A stretch of 64,000 bases of DNA. Origin: Chloroflexota bacterium. GTDB lineage: Bacteria > Chloroflexota > Dehalococcoidia > Bin125. Positions 57,285-64,000 of this stretch are shown here, piece by piece (position 1 is the first letter of the stretch; the number at the start of each line of letters is the position of its first letter). Where the stretch lies: positions 1-64,000 of the forward strand of contig JAPPNI010000026.1 of assembly GCA_028873865.1 (NCBI GenBank), in the 5' to 3' direction. The translations under genes were made by a program, and so were the position numbers. The notes under the pieces were generated by a model. That model had not been told where the DNA came from. It did not search any database and worked only from the letters and a program-made list of their open reading frames with translations.

Positions 57285-60013
57285 AATCCGAGTTCCTCTT
57301 CCCAGTAGACGGAGTTCACGAGGTACTCGACAGGTGTGTCGCTTTCAGCCTTCGGGAAACTGGCAGCGAAGCCAACCAGAGGATTGCCGTCAAGATCCGG
57401 TTCTTGGAGCGGGTAAACAAGAAGTAGCCCGCACTTGGAAGAGCGTGTCCGACGAATGTTGGGACCGCTCGGCTCACTCGGAGGATTGCGGTGTCGAGTG
57501 CCCTGAGCTTTGTACTGCTGCATTGTGAGGTCAAGCGCCCGTTGATACTGTTCATCCGTAAGGTCTATGTGCTCATCAGAAGGGTTGAGCAAGCGGCCAA
57601 TGCGGTATTCGAACTCGTGATTGGGCCTGTCTGCGGGATAGGAAGCGCGGCGAACCGGGTAGACCTTCCAGCCACCCAGTTCGGACAGGTCATCCCCACT
57701 GTGGTGGGAGATCAGTGCAACAGCCCAATCTGTCAGCCCGCCCTCAGCGTTCTGCGCTCGGATGTAGCTGGAAAGGTAGGCTCCCCGCATCTTGCGGGAG
57801 CCGGGATGGACCTTGAGCTCTTCAAGCAGATCGGCGACGGTGGCGCCCGCCACGCCCTTCCAGACCCTGCTCCGGCGCCGTTGCCCGCCAGGGGGTCCGA
57901 GCGAAGCGAGAAACTGGTCGAGAAGGGCGTGATTAGCTCGATTTGCTTGTTTCTCGAAAGAGATGGTCTCACTGATGTCTGCGGAGTACGAAACAGTCAT
58001 CGGAATCCCACTGCGCATCTTGTTGGCGGCGGTGATGACAAGCCCGGCGGGATGGCTTCGCACCCTCAAACCAAAGTCGCTGGGAGTCATGCCTGTGGCC
58101 GACATCAGGTCGAATTCCTGTCTGAGTTCCGCCGTTGCCATTGTGATGTGGCGGTAGAACTCGGACAGTTCATCCGTGGTGTACAGCCGGCAGAGATCGA
58201 CGTAGCCCGGTCGATAACCGAACCATCGACCCATCTGGAGCAGGGTGTCGTACATCCGTGATGCCCGCAGGTAGTAGCTCACGGAGAGACCCTCTAGAGT
58301 GAGGCCGCGCGAGAGTTTGTCGCCTCCGATTGCTATTGCACTCAGGCCATCGGGTTGGTCCCAATAGTCCAGCGCATCCTTAGCGGCGCCGTTTATCACC
58401 CTGACTTGAATCTTCTGGGAAGACTCAACGAGTTGGGTTTGTATGTCGCTCCACGAGACCTCATGGCAGCCGGAGGCGAGTTCGGGGTATAGATGTCTGA
58501 CACTCTCTGATGTGGGCACAAAGTCCTCAAGCCATATCGCTCGCAGGTCGTCCATAATGCGAGCACTTGAGTCGCCGTCCCCGTACCGGATGCGGTCCTG
58601 GAGGCCGCGAAGCTCCGCTTTGACAAGGTCGGCAACCTGTTCCTGGACGTTCACGAACCTCGTGACGTGAACCAGCATCGAATTGTGTTTGCCTTGGTCA
58701 TCCCTTGCGGCTCGAGTAGCGCATGCCAGGATGAAGGCCCTCAGAGCGTGCTTCAGTGAATTGGGGAGTCGATCTATGTGCCAGTCGCTCTTGTGCAAGT
58801 TGGGTATTTGGTCTTCATGATCGGATACGAGCCTGACGAGAGGTAGAGGCTGGACATCCTCACCGTCCTCGTCGGGTGCGGCCGAAAGCCCGAAAACCTT
58901 GGTCGGCCCCACGTGATTGCTGGGGACTGGGAGGTTGATGAGAAAGTCGCGAGGGAAAAGGTCCGCGCCGTACTCAGCGGTACTCTGATCGTGATGGATG
59001 AAGATGTTGGCGAAGGGGGTCGCGGTGTATCCGACGTAGGCGCTCTTCTCAAAGGAGTTGAGTAGCTGGCGAATGAGCCCGTTTATCACGGTCGGATCTT
59101 CTTCGTCGTCCACAACCGGTTTCGTGTTCACTGACGCGAAATCGGCCTCGTCGTCGATTACAACGGTTGGAATGTTCGCTATTGACCGCTCAGGCCCGTC
59201 TAGGCTCAGTGCCCCAGCCCAACGAATGAGATTTCGGAGCACGGAGCTGTTCTTCTTCACGACCATGATCATCGGATCGCCCCCCAGCCGGACGTTGAAC
59301 TGGTTGGCGACACGGCGGCTGAAGTCGCCTGTCTCGGCCGCGCTCGTTGCAGAGATGGCTCTGTGAGGCGGTTCCCCTAACAGCTTCCCTACGCCGACAC
59401 GCTTGTTGGCAGAACCAAGTTCTCGGTCAAGGCGTGTGTCCCACCCCAGAAATCCCTCATCGAAACGCAACTGGGCCTGTGCACGGAGGCTATTGGTGGT
59501 TCCTGTGAGGACCACAATGAACTTGTATCCGGCGTCTGCGGCCTTACAGATGAGCTCGATATAGTTCGAGGTCTTGCCGGATTGGACCTCGCCGACGACC
59601 ATCCCCCGCCGATCCCAGCGGCCGGGCCGATCGGGGGCCTCGAGAAGTCCTAGGATCTTGTCAGTGAGATCGTCAGACTGATGCAGCGTTGGGAGGGCCC
59701 AGCGCTTTTGTTCCTTCAGAAGGCGCTGGTACCGCCGAGTGAATCTCCAATCGACGGACGCTCTCTGGTCAGGCAGCCAAGGCCTATGATCGCCGTCCTC
59801 GTCAACGAGAACCGCCGCATCCTCGATGAGCACGGTGACGTTTGCTTCGAGCTCCCGGATGAGGGCCTCGACATCGATGGTGGCATCTGGTGATTGCAAC
59901 ACCACCGCTCCCACCGCGTTTTGCGCTGCTCGCCTCACCTCGCCCTCGTCCGAGGTAGACCCAATCGCCAGCAAACTAAGTGCGATGACCCTGGCCTGTT
60001 CGAAGTCACTCAT
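57281..60013 (-). CDS. Z1-domain ATPase (superfamily II-like)
   Basis: A 910-residue protein. The Walker A-like motif is MVVGEVQSGKTSNYIELI (Lys147), motif Ia-like VVLTGTTNSLRAQAQ, and Walker B IPTVVIDDEADFAS (Asp287-Asp288-Glu289). The Z1 domain core contains GGDKLSRGLTLEGLSVSYYL and MGRWFGYRPGYVDLCRLYT. It is a helicase-like motor known mainly from restriction-type gene clusters. It overlaps the GHKL gene stop by eight bases and the nuclease start by four, so the three are translated together. Size is normal for the family. Confidence 0.94.
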   Translation of the reverse strand: MSDFEQARVIALSLLAIGSTSDEGEVRRAAQNAVGAVVLQSPDATIDVEALIRELEANVTVLIEDAAVLVDEDGDHRPWLPDQRASVDWRFTRRYQRLLKEQKRWALPTLHQSDDLTDKILGLLEAPDRPGRWDRRGMVVGEVQSGKTSNYIELICKAADAGYKFIVVLTGTTNSLRAQAQLRFDEGFLGWDTRLDRELGSANKRVGVGKLLGEPPHRAISATSAAETGDFSRRVANQFNVRLGGDPMIMVVKKNSSVLRNLIRWAGALSLDGPERSIANIPTVVIDDEADFASVNTKPVVDDEEDPTVINGLIRQLLNSFEKSAYVGYTATPFANIFIHHDQSTAEYGADLFPRDFLINLPVPSNHVGPTKVFGLSAAPDEDGEDVQPLPLVRLVSDHEDQIPNLHKSDWHIDRLPNSLKHALRAFILACATRAARDDQGKHNSMLVHVTRFVNVQEQVADLVKAELRGLQDRIRYGDGDSSARIMDDLRAIWLEDFVPTSESVRHLYPELASGCHEVSWSDIQTQLVESSQKIQVRVINGAAKDALDYWDQPDGLSAIAIGGDKLSRGLTLEGLSVSYYLRASRMYDTLLQMGRWFGYRPGYVDLCRLYTTDELSEFYRHITMATAELRQEFDLMSATGMTPSDFGLRVRSHPAGLVITAANKMRSGIPMTVSYSADISETISFEKQANRANHALLDQFLASLGPPGGQRRRSRVWKGVAGATVADLLEELKVHPGSRKMRGAYLSSYIRAQNAEGGLTDWAVALISHHSGDDLSELGGWKVYPVRRASYPADRPNHEFEYRIGRLLNPSDEHIDLTDEQYQRALDLTMQQYKAQGTRHRNPPSEPSGPNIRRTRSSKCGLLLVYPLQEPDLDGNPLVGFAASFPKAESDTPVEYLVNSVYWEEELGL

Positions 60014-61505
60014 CGACCGTTTCCTCCATGAGATCCTCGAGGGCTGGCTCGATCAGTTCGTAGCGCTCACCGATCGCTTCGGTCCTTCCGAGCCTCTCCA
60101 GAGCTTCAAGATGAGACAGCCCCGAGCGAACGAACGCCGTGTACAGGGCACGGATCAGCGATATCACTTCACGGTCTGTGGCCGATTCGAAGGGAACGCT
60201 CTCCGCCTCATCGCCTTCCGCGAGGTCAACCCAGATCTGCTGAATGGGGACATACTCCTCAATCAGGCGCAAGAGCTGTCGCACGCGCCGACTCTCCGCT
60301 GTCCCTGCTTTGAGAGCATCCTGAATCAGTGGATGGTCTCGGTTGATCACGTAGGAGACCTTCTTTTCCCTGATGTGCCGGGTCCAGACGAAGGTCGAGC
60401 TTCTACCAGCACTACGAGCAATCGACCTGCCACGATGGCGGTAGACATCGACTGCTCTCTGTCGCACGGCTCGAGCTACCCGACGCAGTGTGTCGCGATA
60501 GCGAAGGGGAGGCCGAGCCTGCGATTTCCGCACATCTATCTCCCATTCGTGGTCGAGGGAGTTCGGGAGGTCAACCTGAATGCGTGCGAGCTTGTAGTGC
60601 TCCTCCTTCACGAAACCGAGTCCGAGCCAGTCTCCTGCCACCAGTAGCCGCCGATTGCGATAGACGTAGAACCCCTGATGAGCATTCCACCCCTCAGGAC
60701 CGCCCGCTACTCGATGAATCTCAGCAGGAAGACGTGAGTGATGTGGAAGAACGTAGGGGATCACGGTGACTCGAGGATCAAGAGCTTCAGAGGAAAGTCG
60801 CTGTGTGGCGGGTTCGTCGGCGAGGAATGGATCCCAAGGCCTGATCGGCTGACCATTGATCCAGATGGCGATTGGGTTCGGCGGAGCCATGAATCGGTGA
60901 AACACCATTGCAACGTGGTCTTCAACGGCGCGGAGTCCATCGTGAAAGAGCTGACGAGCCCGCTCGTCGTCCGTCGCTGAGTCACCGACAAGCCGGTCCA
61001 GCTTGTCCCAATGCACCAGGGTGCCATGGCTGAGTTCGGCGAGTCTCGCTGCACCATCTCCAACCGCCGCCACCGGAAGGCGCAAGAGTTGCCAGTCCTT
61101 TGCAGTCGCCAGGTGATCCAGATCCCACCGCCGCGCGTCAGTTGAACTGGCGATGGAGACCTTGCTGGCAACGGTTACCGCCCTGGCCTGAGAGATCGAT
61201 GCCGTCTTGAGGCCAAGGCCAAAGCGTCCCAGGTCTGACGGGTCCCGTTCCTGGCGAGGGCTCTTCGAACCGACCTTCATGGCCGCGATCAGTTCGGCCT
61301 CGGACATTCCACAGCCATCATCAAGTATCGAGACCTGTGAACCGGCACCAGACCAGTGAAAGTCCAGCCACACGTTTCTGGCGCCGGCGGCGATGCTGTT
61401 GTCGATGAGGTCGGCGACCGCATCGGGTAGGGAGTATCCCGTTGCTCTCAGGGATTCCATGAGAGCATCCGCTTGAGGCGGGACCACATCGAAGTCGATT
61501 GTCAT
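60006..61505 (-). CDS. GHKL (MORC/MutL/Hsp90-like) ATPase
   Basis: A 499-residue protein with a Bergerat ATP-binding fold. N-box DAVADLIDNSIAAGARN (Asn36) has Asp at the usual catalytic-Glu position. The G1 box is ILDDGCGMSEAE (62-66), and the lid region is DLGRFGLGLKTASISQA (91-107). The rest contains an S5-like region and a helical tail. Prokaryotic MORC-like (paraMORC) ATPases occur with Z1, nuclease and methyltransferase genes in restriction-modification neighbourhoods, and this gene heads such an operon. It may act as an ATP-driven DNA clamp or switch. The start ATG at 61505 gives the standard short N-terminus. Confidence 0.92.
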   Translation of the reverse strand: MTIDFDVVPPQADALMESLRATGYSLPDAVADLIDNSIAAGARNVWLDFHWSGAGSQVSILDDGCGMSEAELIAAMKVGSKSPRQERDPSDLGRFGLGLKTASISQARAVTVASKVSIASSTDARRWDLDHLATAKDWQLLRLPVAAVGDGAARLAELSHGTLVHWDKLDRLVGDSATDDERARQLFHDGLRAVEDHVAMVFHRFMAPPNPIAIWINGQPIRPWDPFLADEPATQRLSSEALDPRVTVIPYVLPHHSRLPAEIHRVAGGPEGWNAHQGFYVYRNRRLLVAGDWLGLGFVKEEHYKLARIQVDLPNSLDHEWEIDVRKSQARPPLRYRDTLRRVARAVRQRAVDVYRHRGRSIARSAGRSSTFVWTRHIREKKVSYVINRDHPLIQDALKAGTAESRRVRQLLRLIEEYVPIQQIWVDLAEGDEAESVPFESATDREVISLIRALYTAFVRSGLSHLEALERLGRTEAIGERYELIEPALEDLMEETVDE

Positions 61506-61873
61506 GTGCAGGAGGTTCGCACAGGGTCTTCAGAGCGGCAACTCGCGACACCTTCGGCCTCAGCAGACAGCCTTGGGTTCCGCGCTACGAAGCGAGCACT
61601 TCTGACTGTCGGCAGCTACCTGAAGCATTCCCCCTGACGGTCCGCTGTCGGCACCCACCGTTTCTCGCGCCAGTCGCCACGCTCCGTGGCGCGCCTAATG
61701 GCTTAGGGAGATGGACCGAAGTCTCTACGTCGGGCCCGAAACGAGTTCTCCTCAAATCCGCTGGCACGGAGCGAAAGGCCCCTGAGGCGGTGCCATTCCC
61801 GCATTGAGAAGGGACCTCCTGAATCTCAGATTGCCACTTCCCAGACGAAAGTTCGCAGTTCGGTAGCGTTTCG
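61506..61873. other. Intergenic stretch upstream of the defence operon
   Basis: About 370 bases between the GHKL start and the 3' end of tRNA-Arg. It should contain the operon promoter on the minus strand and the island's right junction. I see no gene, no convincing -35/-10 pair and no copy of the tRNA 3' end. Confidence 0.5.
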
Positions 61874-61945
61874 CCCCCCCGGAAGGATTCGAACCTCCGC
61901 GCGCGGTTTAGGAAACCGGTGCTCTATCCCCTGAGCTACGGGGGG
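61874..61945 (-). tRNA. tRNA-Arg (CCU), CCA not encoded
   Basis: The minus-strand cloverleaf starts at 61945 with acceptor CCCCCCG/CGGGGGG, D-arm GCTCAGGGGATAGAGC, anticodon loop TTCCTAA (anticodon CCU) and T-loop GGTTCGAATCC, with G73. The anticodon stem has one C-C mismatch at its outer pair. The bases after the discriminator are CGA rather than CCA, unlike the other four tRNA genes here. The 3' end faces the island. Confidence 0.92.
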
Positions 61946-62040
61946 TATCGCTGAGTGTATTGCCGTGCGGTTCGATTGATCTTCGCCGGCGGTTTCGTAT
62001 TCTGCACGCAGACATCGACCAACACAGCGGAGCCCAGCCC

Positions 62041-62292
62041 ATGCCGATGTACGAGTACTACTGCCGACCCTGCAACGAGAAGTTCACCAAGCTGCGGCCC
62101 ATGAGCGCCGCCTCCGAGCCGTTCGAGCACGACTGTGGCCAGGTCGCGCAGAAGGTGCTGACCGCCGCCGTCGTCACCGTCGCCGGGCAGTTCTCCGAGA
62201 TTGAGGCGGCCGAAGCGATGCCCACCGGCGGCGGCTGCGCCTGCGGTCGCGGTTCCTGCGGTTGCGGCGGCGGTGCGGGCGCACTGAACTGA
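62041..62292 (+). CDS. FmdB-family zinc-ribbon protein
   Basis: An 83-residue protein from the ATG at 62041. MPMYEYYCRPCNEKFTKLRP is the standard FmdB/CxxC_CXXC_SSSS start, with one Cys-x2-Cys knuckle. The second knuckle is reduced to a single Cys in FEHDCGQVAQKV, which may still bind zinc with the His. The tail is rich in Cys and Gly (GGGCACGRGSCGCGGG). The family is a presumed regulator, although its function is unclear. The nearest downstream gene follows after 57 bases. Confidence 0.85.
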   Translation: MPMYEYYCRPCNEKFTKLRPMSAASEPFEHDCGQVAQKVLTAAVVTVAGQFSEIEAAEAMPTGGGCACGRGSCGCGGGAGALN

Positions 62293-62349
62293 CGCCGGTT
62301 CACCTCCACCAGCCTGATTCCATCCCATCCGGCAGCGATTGGCCGAACC

Positions 62350-63849
62350 ATGAAGCGACGCCTTCGAGTCATCACCGTGGGAATTCTGCTCTCCGCCACT
62401 GCCGTGGTTGCGATCCTCCTGAGCGGAGCCGTGCCGCTCGACTTCGCCGCCTCCGAGAATCAGGGCGACGGCGAGGTCGACGTGCGCGTCCAGGCTCGCC
62501 AGACCCAAGCGGGACGAATCGAAGTACGCGCTCAATCCAGCGTCGCGGTCGACAAGTGGATGACCCACACCCCCGGAGCCCGGCTCCTCCCCGCCGATGC
62601 CGAGCCCGGTCGCTGGTACTCCAGCAGCACCTTCACGGTCAGCCTCCCCGCACCGGCCCCCGACATCTCGGATCCGGCCGGTTACACGCAATGGTTCGTC
62701 AACGAGGCAATCCGCAGATACGAGCGAGACGGCCTGGCGGAGACCGTCGAGTACTACAACTCAGCGGAAAGCTGGGAGGGTCAGTGGTACGTCTTCATCA
62801 TCGATGAAGATGGGGTCACCATCGCCAACCGGAACCCGGACCTGCTCGGCTTGCACAACGACGACATCAACGGACCCGACGGTTACCCGGCGGGGCGGGT
62901 GGTGGTGGCCGCGGCCAGCGCCGACGGCGCCTGGGTCGACTACCAGTTCAACAACCCGGCGACCGGTCAGGCCGAGATCAAGCACTCCTGGGTCGTGCGT
63001 CGCGACGGGCTGATCTTCGGCTCCGGCTGGTACGAGGACGCGCCCTCGAAGATCTACGCCCCGGGAGCGTTCACGCAGTCGTACGTTGAGCGGGCCCTCG
63101 AGCTGTACCGAGTCCTGGGCCGCGATGCGACATTCGAGTACTACAACTCCCCGCAGAGCATCGACGGCCAGTGGTACCTCTTCATCCACAGCGTGGACGG
63201 CACCCGCCTGGTCAACGGCGCTCGCGCCGACCGTCCCGGCTGGCTGGGCAGCAACCTCCACGGCACCGGCGTCGACGTCACCGGCTACGACTACACCGCC
63301 GACACGCTGGCCATCGAAACCAGCGGCTGGATCTCATACGTATTCCCCAATCCCGATGCCGAGCTCAGCTACCAACGCAAACACAGCTGGCTCGTGCGTC
63401 ACGACGACCTGCTCTTCGGATCAGGCTGGTACGACCGCAACTACGACCTCGCCGAGCAGGACCCCGCCGCTTACGCCCGGGCCCTGGTGCAGGACGCGAT
63501 CGACCGCTACGACGCCGATGGCCGCGAAGCGGTCATCGAGTATCACAACTCGCCCGAGAGCGTGGATGGCGAGTGGTACGTGAGCATCTACGAACTCGAC
63601 GGCACTCGGCTCGCCCATCCCTTCCTGCCGCTTGGTGAGAACCTCCTCGATGGCGGCCCGGACGTTACCGGTCGCCACTTCCGAGCGGACATCATCGCGA
63701 TCGAAGATCGCGGTTGGGTGAGCTACGTGTTCGTCAATCCCGAGAGCGGCGAGCAAGAGCAGAAGCACACCTGGATCGTGCGCCACGAGGGCCTGATATT
63801 CGCCTCCGGCTGGTACGAAGAAGGCGCTTACAAAGCTCCCGATTCCTGA
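62350..63849 (+). CDS. Exported protein with three tandem Cache-like sensor modules
   Basis: A 499-residue protein. An N-terminal signal or anchor helix (residues 8-27) is followed by a linker and three homologous modules at about 112-235, 240-365 and 375-497. Each repeats the pattern of a helix, VEYYNSAES/FEYYNSPQS/IEYHNSPES, GQWYVFI-like strand, and KHSWVVRRDGLIFGSGWYE-like closing strand, typical of sCache_2/Cache_3-type ligand-binding folds. No transmitter, HAMP or cyclase domain follows, so it is a stand-alone receptor or binding protein, perhaps passing a signal to a separate partner. Aromatic residues in the pockets suggest an organic ligand. Confidence 0.83.
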   Translation: MKRRLRVITVGILLSATAVVAILLSGAVPLDFAASENQGDGEVDVRVQARQTQAGRIEVRAQSSVAVDKWMTHTPGARLLPADAEPGRWYSSSTFTVSLPAPAPDISDPAGYTQWFVNEAIRRYERDGLAETVEYYNSAESWEGQWYVFIIDEDGVTIANRNPDLLGLHNDDINGPDGYPAGRVVVAAASADGAWVDYQFNNPATGQAEIKHSWVVRRDGLIFGSGWYEDAPSKIYAPGAFTQSYVERALELYRVLGRDATFEYYNSPQSIDGQWYLFIHSVDGTRLVNGARADRPGWLGSNLHGTGVDVTGYDYTADTLAIETSGWISYVFPNPDAELSYQRKHSWLVRHDDLLFGSGWYDRNYDLAEQDPAAYARALVQDAIDRYDADGREAVIEYHNSPESVDGEWYVSIYELDGTRLAHPFLPLGENLLDGGPDVTGRHFRADIIAIEDRGWVSYVFVNPESGEQEQKHTWIVRHEGLIFASGWYEEGAYKAPDS

Positions 63850-64000
63850 TTGCGATCGAACCACCCTCCGCGTCTCTGGTGCCATAGGTAGATCGCCGAC
63901 GCTGCGCCTGCGGCCACCACGAATGCCAGCGTCACGCCGCCGATCAGCAGGGTCGTGTCGAAGAAGAAGCGCTGCGGGAACAGCTGGATCAGTCCGTCGC
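63828..64000 (-). CDS. C-terminus of a membrane protein, cut by the window end
   Basis: A minus-strand frame is open from the window edge to a TAA at 63830-63828, overlapping the end of the Cache-protein gene by 22 bases. It encodes one hydrophobic helix (TTLLIGGVTLAFVVAAGAAS) followed by a short tail (IYLWHQRRGGWFDRNQESG). That is the layout of a single-pass anchor with positive residues on the cytoplasmic side. Too little remains to name the family. Confidence 0.6.
   Translation of the reverse strand, partial: DGLIQLFPQRFFFDTTLLIGGVTLAFVVAAGAASAIYLWHQRRGGWFDRNQESGAL

Larger units (their letters stand above)
41050..61873. mobile_element. Putative integrated genomic island carrying defence genes
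   Basis: Left edge: a large serine recombinase whose frame runs into a chromosomal MFS gene. Right edge: the 3' end of tRNA-Arg(CCU), which lacks encoded CCA. Between them are a Replic_Relax-like protein, decayed gene fragments, long non-coding stretches and two defence-type loci. Base composition is visibly lower in GC at 43,000-47,500 and 51,500-61,800 than in flanking metabolic DNA, with a GC-rich block at 48,000-50,600, so the island is a mosaic. I could not see matching direct repeats at the two ends, so the exact limits are inferred. Confidence 0.55.

Overview
The window is GC-rich chromosomal DNA interrupted by an accessory island. Gene content suggests a metabolically versatile, probably heterotrophic bacterium. 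It has several MFS exporters, CaiB/BaiF CoA-transferase, two D-2-hydroxyacid dehydrogenases, enoyl-CoA hydratase, SDR, Ldh_2-type dehydrogenase, HpaI-type aldolase, RraA-like protein, LLM flavoprotein, tandem DinB proteins, and a thiolase paired with a DUF35 Zn-ribbon protein. This paralogue-rich mix resembles Chloroflexota of the Dehalococcoidia/SAR202 type. That placement is inference from gene families only; no rRNA or single-copy phylogenetic marker is present.

Core segment 1 (1-39,723): a Crp/Fnr regulator, RraA-like protein, MFS, HtrA-type protease, Tat-exported RlpA-like protein and SpoU methyltransferase lead into catabolic genes. Then come an aminotransferase, gltB without a neighbouring gltD, and a coupled minus-strand operon (aldolase, dehydrogenase, MarR, DHA2 efflux pump, small membrane protein). 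A second operon carries two hydroxyacid dehydrogenases around a CoA-transferase. Thiolase/DUF35, TrmH, a siroheme sulfite/nitrite reductase and the NAD-salvage pair pncA-pncB follow. Four tRNA genes (Trp, Leu, Gly, Cys), all with encoded CCA, lie just upstream of pncA. The segment ends with STAS, GDPD, methyltransferase/LLM, DinB pair, amidase and a DUF4268-like gene broken by one in-frame TGA.

Island (about 41,050-61,873): a large serine recombinase sits at the left edge, its reading frame running into the upstream region and body of an MFS gene. Inside are a 1205-residue Mrr-nuclease/STAND NTPase (Avs-like defence candidate), a Replic_Relax-like protein with two decayed relatives of its N-terminal HTH nearby, a coupled small gene/retropepsin pair, and a tightly packed six-gene operon. 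In order of transcription the operon encodes a GHKL (MORC/MutL-like) ATPase, Z1 helicase-like ATPase, PD-(D/E)XK nuclease, AIPR protein, DNA cytosine-5 methyltransferase, and a MutY/MIG-like HhH-GPD glycosylase. I read this as a DNA-modification-linked restriction/defence system with its own repair enzyme for deaminated 5-methylcytosine. The island abuts the 3' end of a tRNA-Arg(CCU) gene, the only tRNA here without encoded CCA.

Core segment 2 (61,874-64,000): tRNA-Arg, an FmdB-type zinc-ribbon protein, an exported protein of three tandem Cache-like modules, and the C-terminus of a membrane protein cut by the window end.
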